Assembly: GCA_017532155.1 (NCBI GenBank)
Contig: JAFXJP010000022.1
Coordinates: 1-47,201, forward strand
Length of the DNA stretch: 47,201 bases
From: Clostridia bacterium
GTDB lineage: Bacteria > Bacillota > Clostridia > Christensenellales > Aristaeellaceae
Reading direction: 5' to 3'
Shown: positions 26,485-33,454 of the stretch, piece by piece
Layout: every line of letters begins with the position of its first letter
Position numbering within the stretch: position 1 is the stretch's first letter
Position numbers and translations under genes: made by a program
The notes under the pieces: generated by a model
Told to the model about the DNA's origin: nothing
Seen by the model: only the letters and a program-made list of their open reading frames with translations
Databases searched by the model: none

Positions 26485-26991
26485 ATGCGGCCATGGATGG
26501 AAAAATGGGGCAGCGTGCTGCTGATCTTCTTTTGCGCGCTGGTCATTCTTTTTGCAGCGCTGTACACCCGCCAGGATGACATCCGGCGCATCGCCGCGCA
26601 AAATGCCGCCGCCACCCAGGATGAATCCCTTCCTGCGCTGCCAGCCTATTGCCCGCCTGTTTCAAGCGCAGTCACGCAGCTCTACGCCGGTCCCCGCCAA
26701 ACAGAAAACGGCGTGTGGCAGATAGATCCCTGCGTATATTACGCTGTCAGCAAAAACCAAAGCGTGTCCGCCTGCTGCACCGGCGTTATCCTGCATGCGG
26801 ACGAGCAAAAAATCGTCATTCAATCAAGCGATCATCAGCTTTTTTCCCTGCACGGCGTTTTTTCCCTGCTGACCCGCGCAGGCGATACGGTAACCGCCGG
26901 AGCGCCGCTTGCCACAATCGCCGAGCGCGGCGAAATGCGGCTGTCGCTCTCCGTCGACGGGCATTATCTTGATCCCTTATCATGTTTTTAG
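26485..26991 (+). CDS. Membrane-anchored degenerate M23/biotinyl-like domain protein
   Basis: The 168-residue protein has one N-terminal membrane span (about 9-29) and an extracytoplasmic beta domain. The segment TGVILHADEQKIVIQSS...LHGVFSLLTRAGDTVTAGAPLATIAERGEMRLSLSV follows the fold pattern of LytM/M23 peptidases. It lacks the zinc-binding His/Asp and the HxH motif, so it is probably a non-catalytic regulator or scaffold like other degenerate M23 proteins. GGAGG lies 11 nt before the ATG. It ends 9 nt before glmS, suggesting co-expression of an envelope protein with amino-sugar supply. The family call is tentative. Confidence 0.65.
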   Translation: MRPWMEKWGSVLLIFFCALVILFAALYTRQDDIRRIAAQNAAATQDESLPALPAYCPPVSSAVTQLYAGPRQTENGVWQIDPCVYYAVSKNQSVSACCTGVILHADEQKIVIQSSDHQLFSLHGVFSLLTRAGDTVTAGAPLATIAERGEMRLSLSVDGHYLDPLSCF

Positions 26992-27000
26992 GAGGCTTGT

Positions 27001-28776
27001 ATGTGCGGCATCATGGGCTATATCGGCACGCAAAGCGCGCAGGAAATTCTCTTAAACGGGCTGGAGCATCTCAGCTACCGCGGCTATGACAGCGCCGGCG
27101 TTGCCGTACAAAAAGAAAACCGGCTGCAGATTGTCAAAACGCGCGGGCGCATTGATCTGCTGCGCCAAAAATGCCAGGATACGCCGCTTGACGGAACGCT
27201 TGGCATCGGGCACACCCGCTGGGCAACGCACGGCCCGGCCAACGATCTCAATGCCCACCCGCACACAGATGCACGCGGCCGCATCGCCATTGTGCACAAC
27301 GGCGTGATCGAAAACCATGCGCAGCTAAGGCAGATGCTGACAGCACGCGGGTTTGTATTCCGCTCTGATACCGATACAGAATGCGCTGCGCATTTGCTTC
27401 GATTGTTGTATGACGGTGATATGCTGCGCACGCTTTTGCTGGCCGCGCGCTACCTCACCGGCAGTTATGCCATCGCCGCCCTCTGCGCGGATGATCCCTC
27501 GGCGCTGTACTGCATCCGTTCAGGCAGCCCGCTCATTCTGGGCACGCGCGAGGGCGAGAGCTACCTCTCCTCTGACATTCCGGCGCTGCTGCCCTACACG
27601 CGCGAGCTGACCGTGCCCGAGGACGGCGAGGCAGCCGTGCTGCGCCGCAGCGGCATATATCTTTTCTCTGCCAAAGGACAGCGGCGGCGTGCGCAGACCT
27701 TTCATGTATCGTGGGATATGCAAAGCGCCGAAAAGGGCGTTTATCCGCACTTTATGCTCAAGGAAATTCACGAACAGCCGCAGGCATTGCACTCGCCGCC
27801 TATCATCCGGAAGTTGCCCGCCCGTGCGCCATCACAGGCTGTGCTGCTGGGCTGCGGAACGGCCTATCACGCGTGCCTGCTGGGCGCGTATTATATGGAG
27901 CGGCTGGCGGGCATTCCGGCTTTTCCGGAGATTGCCAGCGAATACCGCAGCCGCATTGCTTTTCCCTACCGCGACTGCGCGTGCATTGCTGTCAGCCAGA
28001 GCGGTGAAACAGCCGATACCATTTCAGCAGCGCGCATGGCCAAGGCGCGCGGAGCAGTGCTGGTCACGCTGACCAACACACTGGGCTCGACGCTGGAGCG
28101 GATGTCCCCTGCTGCGCTGCTCACGCCCGCCGGACCGGAATTATCCGTTGCCAGCACCAAAGCCTACACTGCGCAGGCGCTGGCGCTGTTGCAGCTTGCG
28201 CTGCGCTGGGGGCGCATGCGCGGCACGCTGCAGGAGGCGCTCTCCGAGCAGCAGCTTTTACATTTGCCGCACTGGGCGCAGGAAATGCTCAGCAGCAGTT
28301 CAGCCATTCAGGCCTACATTGAGCCGCGCGCAGATCAGCCGCTTTTCTTTTTCATCGGTCGCGGCGCAGACGCCGTCACAGCGCGGGAGGCGGCGCTCAA
28401 GTTCAAGGAAATCACCTACACCCCGGCCGAGAGCTATCCGGCGGGCGAGCTCAAGCACGGTGCGATCGCGCTGATTCACGAGGGAATGCCCGTCATTGCC
28501 ATATGCACGCAGCCGGAATGGCTGCACAAGACGCTGGTCAATCTCTCTGAATGCCGTGCGCGCGGCGCCGAGTGCGTTTGCTTTTGTTTGCCGCACATGG
28601 AAAAGGACGCCCGGGAAGCAGCGGACCATGTCTTTGTTCTGCCCGACATGCCGCCGCTTTTGGCACCCATTATATCCGTGATTCCATTGCAGCTGCTAGC
28701 CTATTACGCGGCCTGCAAAAAGGGGCTGGATGTGGACAAGCCGCGCAATCTGGCGAAGTCTGTGACGGTGGAGTGA
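27001..28776 (+). CDS. glmS: Glutamine--fructose-6-phosphate aminotransferase
   Basis: The 591-residue enzyme makes glucosamine-6-phosphate, the first committed step to UDP-GlcNAc and peptidoglycan. The glutaminase domain begins with the nucleophile Cys2 in MCGIMGYIG, followed by RGYDSAG, HTRWATHG and HNGVIEN. Two SIS domains carry GCGTAYHA, SQSGETADT and SVASTKAYTAQ. The C-terminus DKPRNLAKSVTVE is the family consensus. AGGAGG precedes the ATG. There is no glmS ribozyme in the short 9-nt spacer in front. Transcription ends in the adjacent repeat region. Confidence 0.97.
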   Translation: MCGIMGYIGTQSAQEILLNGLEHLSYRGYDSAGVAVQKENRLQIVKTRGRIDLLRQKCQDTPLDGTLGIGHTRWATHGPANDLNAHPHTDARGRIAIVHNGVIENHAQLRQMLTARGFVFRSDTDTECAAHLLRLLYDGDMLRTLLLAARYLTGSYAIAALCADDPSALYCIRSGSPLILGTREGESYLSSDIPALLPYTRELTVPEDGEAAVLRRSGIYLFSAKGQRRRAQTFHVSWDMQSAEKGVYPHFMLKEIHEQPQALHSPPIIRKLPARAPSQAVLLGCGTAYHACLLGAYYMERLAGIPAFPEIASEYRSRIAFPYRDCACIAVSQSGETADTISAARMAKARGAVLVTLTNTLGSTLERMSPAALLTPAGPELSVASTKAYTAQALALLQLALRWGRMRGTLQEALSEQQLLHLPHWAQEMLSSSSAIQAYIEPRADQPLFFFIGRGADAVTAREAALKFKEITYTPAESYPAGELKHGAIALIHEGMPVIAICTQPEWLHKTLVNLSECRARGAECVCFCLPHMEKDAREAADHVFVLPDMPPLLAPIISVIPLQLLAYYAACKKGLDVDKPRNLAKSVTVE

Positions 28777-28793
28777 GAGGGATGAAGGGGAAC

Positions 28794-28822
28794 GTTACTT
28801 TCTTGGAGCCCAAGAAAGTAAC
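28794..28822. repeat. Perfect 13-bp hairpin, GTTACTTTCTTGG
   Basis: GTTACTTTCTTGG and CCAAGAAAGTAAC pair completely around the 3-nt loop AGC. The twin at 32432-32460 has a T-A pair where this one has G-C and keeps the same loop. Confidence 0.8.
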
Positions 28823-28876
28823 AAAGAAGGCAGTCGGTTATGTTTGTTGGCGGCATTGTTGCCGCGGCAGTTAATT

Positions 28877-28940
28877 GAAACAGGGGACAACGCTGACGGA
28901 TGCGAGCAAGCTCGCCCCGATCATCGTGATCCCCTGTTTC
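28877..28940. terminator. Terminator-like hairpin E4 (glmS side)
   Basis: GAAACAGGGGA pairs perfectly with TCCCCTGTTTC, with the tip GCGAGCAAGCTCGC. It is identical in sequence to E5 at 32315-32378 on the other strand. It could end glmS transcription. Confidence 0.6.
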
Positions 28941-29085
28941 AGTTTGCTTCGCAAACCCGCAGGGCGATGCCCTGCGGACTGCCGCTGTGTACATTTGTGC
29001 GTTTGGCTGTCGCCGTTTTTTCTGCGGAAAAACGAGCGGGTTTCGCGCTGCGGCGCGGGAGGAGGGAACGCCAGCTGCGGCTGGC

Positions 29086-29211
29086 TACACCTCATCACCG
29101 CCTCCGGCGGAGCTTCCCCTCAAGGGGAAGCCTTTTGGTGGATTGCAGCCAAGCAAGAGCCTTCCCCTTGAGGGGAAGGTGTCACGGCATTGCCGTGACG
29201 GATGAGGTGTA
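29086..29211. mobile_element. MITE-like 126-bp nested element with 11-bp terminal inverted repeats
   Basis: TACACCTCATC (29086-29096) and GATGAGGTGTA (29201-29211) are perfect inverted termini. Inside are two more dyads, CTTCCCCTcaAGGGGAAG and CTTCCCCTtgAGGGGAAG, and GTCACGGCattGCCGTGAC. Repeat copy R3 has the sequence TACACCTCATC once at the same place and then continues with CGCTCG, so this block is an insertion in R2. It encodes nothing credible and would need a transposase supplied elsewhere. Confidence 0.6.
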
Positions 29212-29339
29212 GCGCGTCGCAACGCGCGTTCCCCATCCGCTCGTTTTGCCTTAGCGTTACGGCGCTCCCCCGCGGGCGCTACCTCACAACACTGCGGCAG
29301 GCTGGACGACGCAGTCGTCCGCATCCGCGAAGCGGATAG

Positions 29340-29400
29340 AAAAAAGGGTCTGGAAGATGGAGGGCAAGCTTGCTTGCAATCCAGATTCCAACCCCTTTTT
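29340..29400. terminator. Terminator hairpin E3 (htpG side)
   Basis: A-rich left flank, GGGTCTGGAA arm, tip GGCAAGCTTGCTTGC, then TTCCAACCCC and five T. It is the divergent member of the CGAGCAAGCTCG-tipped family and lies where reverse-strand htpG transcription would end. Confidence 0.6.
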
Positions 29401-29453
29401 CATATAGCCTGCCGAAACAAGTCAACCAAAAAACTGGCTTTCGGGATGGGTTT

Positions 29454-29488
29454 GGGAAGGGGCTTTGGCCTTCCAAAGCCGCCTTCCC
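29454..29488. terminator. GGGAAGG hairpin behind htpG
   Basis: GGGAAGG and GGCTTTGG pair with CCAAAGCC and CCTTCCC around CCTT, with one unpaired G. It corresponds in position and layout to 3607-3640 and 31908-31942, but with different arm sequence. Confidence 0.65.
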
Positions 29489-29504
29489 AACGCTCCCCTC
29501 ACTG

Positions 29505-31355
29505 TCACGCCTTCTCCGCCAACCGCTTGGCAATCTCGTAGCTCTGGCGAATGAACGCCGTCAGCTCTTCGTTTTCCAGCGGGCGCGCGCTCATGCGGGC
29601 AATATCGTAATACTGCTTGGCAAGGAGCTTTTGCAGATCCTGATCCTGCATGCCGCACAGCGTTTTCACCGCAGCGCAGGCGGAGTTCACCACGATTTCC
29701 GGCCGTTCGGGCAGCTTGAAGTCCTGTCCGTAGAGCGCAGCCATCTCGCGATAGCGGCGCAGCTGCTCGTTTTCAAGCAGCATCAGCGGCAGCTCTTTAT
29801 CAGAAAGCGCGCTTACCTTGACAGTTGCGTCTTCATTGTCCAGCGCCTCGCGGAAAAGCTTTTCCAGTGCAGGCTGATCCAGTGCTTCGCCGTCTGCCGC
29901 CTGATCAATCAGGCCCTCCACGTCCGCATCCACGCGCGCGAAGATCACGCCCTCCGGCTGGCCCTTTTGCTCGAGCATCTGCATAAAGCTCACGTCGATG
30001 ACGGAATCGAGCACCGCCACGTCGATTTCCTTGGCCGTATAGAGATTGACCGAGGCCGCCTGACGCGCCGCATCGGTGGTGTAGTAAATCTTCTTTTCCA
30101 CCTTGCCCTCGTTGCGCGCACGGTATTCCTCGGGCGTCAGATATTCGCCCACCGTGGTCTTGAGCAGCAAGCTGCCCTTCACTGCATCGTAGAATTTGGG
30201 ATCGCGCAGGCAGCCATACTTGACAAAGGGATGAATGTCATCCCAGTAGGTCTGGTAGGTTTCGCGCTCCGTATTCATCAGGCCGTTCAGCTTATCGGCC
30301 ACCTTCTTGGTGATGTGCGCAGACAGCTTCTTCACATAGCCGTCATTCTGCAGGAAGGAGCGGCTGACGTTCAGCGGCAGATCGGGGCAATCCAGCACGC
30401 CGCGCAGCAGCAGCAAAAATTCGGGGATGATTTCCTTGATGTTGTCCGCCACGAACACCTGGCGGTTGAACAATTTAATCTGTCCCTCCTGGCCGCCGAA
30501 GTCCTTGCGGATGCGCGGGAAATAGAGAATACCCTTGAGGTTGAAGGGGTAATCCACGTTCAGGTGAATCCAGAACAGCGGATCCTCATAGGTATTGAAC
30601 AGCTTGTAATAGTTCTGCTTATACTCTTCCTCGGTGCACTCGCGGGGATTTTTCAGCCACAGCGGATGCGTATCGTTGATGGGCTGGGGCGCAGTTTCCT
30701 CCGCTGCGTCTTCCTTCTTTTCTTCGGCCTTCACGCGCTCGTCGTCCAGATCCTTCAGATAGATCGGCACCGCCATGTAGCCGCAGTAGCGATCCAGCAC
30801 CTCATGCACGCGATTGGCCTCGAGGAATTCCTTTTCTTCCTCGGCGATGTAAAGCGTGATGGTCGTGCCGCGCTCGGTGCGGCTGCCCGCACTCATTTCG
30901 TAGGCCATGCCGTCCTCGCTCTCCCAGCGCACGGGAGACGCGCCCTCCTGCCAGGAAAGCGTTTCAATGACAACCTTAGAGGAAGGCATAAAGGCAGAAT
31001 AGAAGCCCAGACCAAAGTGGCCGATGATGCCGCCCTCGGCCTCGCCCTGATATTTCTTGAGAAATTCCTCGGCCGAGGAGAAGGCAACCTGGTTGATATA
31101 CTTTTCCACTTCTTCCGCCGTCATGCCGATGCCGTTGTCAATAAAAGAGAGCGTGCCCGCGCTCTTATCCACTTCGATCACAACGCGCAGGCTTTCGTCA
31201 TCGCCCTTGAGCATGCGGTACTTGGTCACAGCGTCGCAGCCGTTGGCCGCCAGCTCACGGATGAAAATATCCTTATCGGAATACAGCCAGCGCTTGATCA
31301 CCGGCATAATGTTTTGCGCATGAATGGAAATATTGCCTTTTTTCATTTCAGACAT
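29505..31355 (-). CDS. htpG: Molecular chaperone HtpG (bacterial Hsp90)
   Basis: The 616-residue ATP-dependent chaperone has the normal length. The GHKL ATPase domain shows IRELAANGCDAVTKYRML, FIDNGIGMTAEEV, GHFGLGFYSAFM and RGTTITLYIAEEE. The middle domain has PREC, LYFPRIRKDF and GVLDCPDLPLNVSRSFLQ with the catalytic-loop Arg. A C-terminal dimerisation region follows. The ATG follows AGGAGG. It is monocistronic, with a TATAAT box at 31403-31398 on its strand; no CIRCE-like dyad is visible. It is convergent with glmS and divergent from mazF. Confidence 0.96.
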   Translation of the reverse strand: MSEMKKGNISIHAQNIMPVIKRWLYSDKDIFIRELAANGCDAVTKYRMLKGDDESLRVVIEVDKSAGTLSFIDNGIGMTAEEVEKYINQVAFSSAEEFLKKYQGEAEGGIIGHFGLGFYSAFMPSSKVVIETLSWQEGASPVRWESEDGMAYEMSAGSRTERGTTITLYIAEEEKEFLEANRVHEVLDRYCGYMAVPIYLKDLDDERVKAEEKKEDAAEETAPQPINDTHPLWLKNPRECTEEEYKQNYYKLFNTYEDPLFWIHLNVDYPFNLKGILYFPRIRKDFGGQEGQIKLFNRQVFVADNIKEIIPEFLLLLRGVLDCPDLPLNVSRSFLQNDGYVKKLSAHITKKVADKLNGLMNTERETYQTYWDDIHPFVKYGCLRDPKFYDAVKGSLLLKTTVGEYLTPEEYRARNEGKVEKKIYYTTDAARQAASVNLYTAKEIDVAVLDSVIDVSFMQMLEQKGQPEGVIFARVDADVEGLIDQAADGEALDQPALEKLFREALDNEDATVKVSALSDKELPLMLLENEQLRRYREMAALYGQDFKLPERPEIVVNSACAAVKTLCGMQDQDLQKLLAKQYYDIARMSARPLENEELTAFIRQSYEIAKRLAEKA

Positions 31356-31540
31356 GTCGTTTACCTCCTGGAATCATAGGCCCTTCAGCCAGTGTTTATT
31401 ATACCACAATTTGTAAAGGGAATATAAACTTTTTGCGCACTTTCCGCCAATCGCAGCATAGCATGAAAGCGTGGAGGGATTTTCTCCTCCGCGGCAGTCG
31501 GCGGCAGACATTCCGCGCTGCCGCCAGCGGGATGTGAGAA

Positions 31541-31891
31541 ATGATGAAACGCGGCGATGTTTACCGCGCCAATCTCGATCCCGTGCAGGGCTCAGAGCAG
31601 GGCGGCGTGCGGCCTGTAGTCATTGTGCAAAATGACCTGGGCAATCTTTCCAGCCCTACTGTGATTGTGGCTCCGCTCACTTCGCAGCCAAAAAAGCGCT
31701 CGCAAAAGACGCATGTGGAGGTGTTGCCGCCCGAAGGTGGGCTGCGATACCCCTCGCAGATTTTATGCGAGCAATTGCGCACGCTCGAAAAGACCCGTCT
31801 GAGCCGGTATTTGGGGACGCTTACGTCCGACACGCTCAGGCGGGTGGATGCGGCGCTTGCGGCTGCGCTGGGCACGGGAAAGGGGTTTTGA
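31541..31891 (+). CDS. MazF/PemK family endoribonuclease toxin, no partner visible
   Basis: The 116-residue protein shows the conserved core RGDVYRANLDPVQGSEQGGVRPVVIVQND with the RNA-contact Arg, VIVAPLTSQ, and the SQILCEQLRTLEKTRL strand. This is a full-length MazF-type mRNA interferase. Translation may begin at 31541 or at the adjacent ATG at 31544; no strong ribosome-binding site precedes either. The 185-nt gap to divergent htpG contains no MazE-like antitoxin, only a 24-codon frame (31463-31537) that looks non-coding. The toxin is therefore orphan, has an unlinked antitoxin, or is kept at low expression. Confidence 0.88.
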   Translation: MMKRGDVYRANLDPVQGSEQGGVRPVVIVQNDLGNLSSPTVIVAPLTSQPKKRSQKTHVEVLPPEGGLRYPSQILCEQLRTLEKTRLSRYLGTLTSDTLRRVDAALAAALGTGKGF

Positions 31892-31995
31892 TATAGAAGG
31901 GGACGTTAGGGAGGCGGCTTTTGAAGGCAAAATCCCCTCCCTAAAACCCACCCGAAAACCAGTCTTTTGGTTGACTTGTTTGGGCAGGCTATACG

Positions 31996-32057
31996 AAAAA
32001 GGAGCGTGAAATCACGGCTGCGAGCAAGCTCGCCCCGGTGATTTACACGCTCTTTTT
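31996..32057. terminator. CGAGCAAGCTCG-tipped terminator hairpin E2 (after mazF)
   Basis: AAAAAGGAGCGTGAAATCAC pairs with GTGATTTACACGCTC and TTTTT (one bulge) with tip GCGAGCAAGCTCGC. Arms differ wholly from E1 but occupy the same site in the module. Confidence 0.75.
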
Positions 32058-32314
32058 CTTGCCCGTTTCACGGGCGCGATGGCTACGCCATCGGCCTGCC
32101 CACTACTTATGTGGTTGCGCCTGCGGGGAGTGTCGTTTCGCTTCGGCGAAACGAGCGGATGAGGTGTAACCAGCCGCAGCTGGCGTTCCCTCCTCCCGCG
32201 CCGCAGCGCGAAACCCGCTCGTTTTTTCCGCAGAAAAAACGGCGACAGCCAAACGCACAAATGTACACAGCGGCAGTCCGAACGGCAAAGCCGTTCGGGT
32301 TTGCGAAGCAAACT

Positions 32315-32378
32315 GAAACAGGGGATCACGATGATCGGGGCGAGCTTGCTCGCATCCGTCAGCGTTGTCCCCTGTTTC
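32315..32378. terminator. Hairpin E5
   Basis: This is the reverse-complement twin of E4: GAAACAGGGGA pairs with TCCCCTGTTTC, tip GCGAGCTTGCTCGC. Sequence between the arms is identical in the two copies. Confidence 0.6.
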
Positions 32379-32431
32379 AATCAACTGCCGCGACTAACCA
32401 GCATCCAGCAATCGCCACGACTGGTTTCTTT

Positions 32432-32460
32432 GTTACTTTCTTTGGCTCAAAGAAAGTAAC
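32432..32460. repeat. Perfect 13-bp hairpin, GTTACTTTCTTTG
   Basis: GTTACTTTCTTTG pairs with CAAAGAAAGTAAC around GCT. It is the inverted twin of 28794-28822, with one compensated base-pair change. Confidence 0.8.
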
Positions 32461-32480
32461 GTCCCCCCTCCTCCGCCGCC

Positions 32481-32509
32481 TTGACTTCCCCCTTCACTTG
32501 CGCTAAAAT
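32481..32509 (+). promoter_or_regulatory. Promoter of MalFG-type importer operon
   Basis: TTGACT (32481-32486), 17-nt spacer, TAAAAT (32504-32509), 39 nt before the first start codon and directly after the repeat. Confidence 0.7.
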
Positions 32510-32548
32510 TTAACTGGATGAATATGCCCGCAAAGGGGGAATCGTACC

Positions 32549-33442
32549 ATGATGGAAAAAAACAATCTCAAGGGCTGGCTGTACCTGTTGCCCGCCATCC
32601 TGTTTCTGGGATTTTTCCTGGTGTATCCGCTGATCGACGTATTTATTTATTCGTTTGAGGAGGGCTATAATTCGGCCTCGCAAACGTACTTTGGCACGGG
32701 TCTGTACAATTATTCCTATGTGCTGCACGATCCGTATTTTTTGCAGGCGGTGAAGAACACCTTCATTCTGGTAATTATCACCGTGCCGCTGTCGACAGGG
32801 CTTGCGCTTCTGATTTCGCTGGGACTGAACGCCATCAAGCCCCTGCGCAATGTTTTCCAGACGGTGTATTTCCTGCCCTATGTCACCAACACCCTGGCGG
32901 TAGGCCTTGTTTTCATGATTCTGTTTAAGAAAACGCCCTACTCTGACGGCCTTGTTAATCTGCTGCTCCAGTGGTTCGGCGGCGAGAGCATCGACTTTAT
33001 CGACGGTCCCTACTGGGCAAAGATGTTCGTGCTGTGCTTCTACACCGTGTGGGTGGTGCTGCCGTTTAAGATTCTCATTCTCACCAGCGCGCTGGCGTCG
33101 GTGGGCGAGCAGTACTATCAGGCCGCGCGCGTGGACGGCACGCGTAAAAACCGCATGTTCCTGCGCATCACGCTGCCGATGATCTCCCCCTCGCTGTTCT
33201 ATCTGATCATCACCGGCTTTATCGGCGCGTTCAAGGCCTACAGCGATTCCGTAGCGCTGTTTGGCACGGATCTGAACGCAGCGGAAATGAACACCATCGT
33301 CGGCTATGTATATGACATGCTCTACGGCAACAGCGGCGGCTATCCCAGCTATGCCTCGGCAGCAGCCATCCTGCTGTTTGCGATCGTTCTGACCATCACG
33401 TGCATCAATTTGCTTATCAGCAAAAAGCACGTGCATTATTAA
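32549..33442 (+). CDS. Carbohydrate ABC transporter permease (MalF/UgpA type)
   Basis: The 297-residue protein has about six membrane spans, the first within LKGWLYLLPAILFLGFFLVYP. The cytoplasmic EAA loop reads YYQAARVDGTRKNRMFLRITLPMISP and docks the ATPase. Together with the next permease it forms the channel of a CUT1-type sugar importer. AAAGGGGG precedes the ATG at 32549. The ATPase (MsmX/UgpC-like) is not encoded here and is presumably shared from elsewhere, as is common in Firmicutes. Confidence 0.93.
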   Translation: MMEKNNLKGWLYLLPAILFLGFFLVYPLIDVFIYSFEEGYNSASQTYFGTGLYNYSYVLHDPYFLQAVKNTFILVIITVPLSTGLALLISLGLNAIKPLRNVFQTVYFLPYVTNTLAVGLVFMILFKKTPYSDGLVNLLLQWFGGESIDFIDGPYWAKMFVLCFYTVWVVLPFKILILTSALASVGEQYYQAARVDGTRKNRMFLRITLPMISPSLFYLIITGFIGAFKAYSDSVALFGTDLNAAEMNTIVGYVYDMLYGNSGGYPSYASAAAILLFAIVLTITCINLLISKKHVHY

Positions 33443-33454
33443 GGAGGCGGCAGC

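Larger units (their letters stand above)
28794..29494 (-). repeat. Hairpin-rich intergenic repeat, copy R2 (modules B and A, inverted)
   Basis: This roughly 700-nt stretch between convergent glmS and htpG matches the reverse complement of 31902-32460. Order from the left: 13-bp stem (28794-28822), hairpin E4 (28877-28940), GTTTGCttcGCAAAC, CAGGGCgatGCCCTG, a long near-identical block including GTGTACATTTGTGCG and GCCAGCTGCGGCTGG, a nested 126-bp element, hairpins of module A, E3 (29340-29400), and a GGGAAGG stem (29454-29488). Several arms differ from copy R3 yet still pair. No gene is credible in it; short open frames here are by-products of the repeat. Confidence 0.85.
31902..32460 (+). repeat. 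Hairpin-rich intergenic repeat, copy R3 (modules A and B)
   Basis: Module A (31902-32161) matches R1 at 3601-3859; module B (32156-32460) matches the left half of R2 inverted. Hairpins in order: GGGAGG stem (31908-31942), E2 (31996-32057), GCCCGTttcACGGGC, GATGGCtacGCCATC, GTTTCGCttcgGCGAAAC, CGAACGGCaaaGCCGTTCG, GTTTGCgaaGCAAAC, E5 (32315-32378), and the 13-bp stem (32432-32460). It separates mazF from the sugar transporter operon. No gene is credible inside it. Confidence 0.85.

Noticed and set aside
26992-27000. glmS ribozyme
   Set aside because: The 9-nt gap before glmS is far too small, and the upstream sequence is a coding gene.
28773-29533. Several open frames of 60-120 codons on both strands within the repeat regions near 29 kb and 32 kb
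   Set aside because: They translate hairpin repeats, appear in every copy in different frames, lack ribosome-binding sites and match no protein fold.
29370-31379. 669-codon forward frame opposite htpG
   Set aside because: Antisense to an unmistakable HtpG and starts within the repeat.
31463-31537. 24-codon frame just upstream of mazF as a possible antitoxin
   Set aside because: Too short, Arg-rich, lies in hairpin sequence and lacks an AbrB or ribbon-helix-helix pattern.
31356-31540. CIRCE or similar heat-shock operator upstream of htpG
   Set aside because: No TTAGCACTC/GAGTGCTAA dyad or clear variant was found.
28794-32460. CRISPR array
   Set aside because: Repeats are long, inverted, few and irregularly spaced, with no short direct repeat/spacer pattern and no cas genes.
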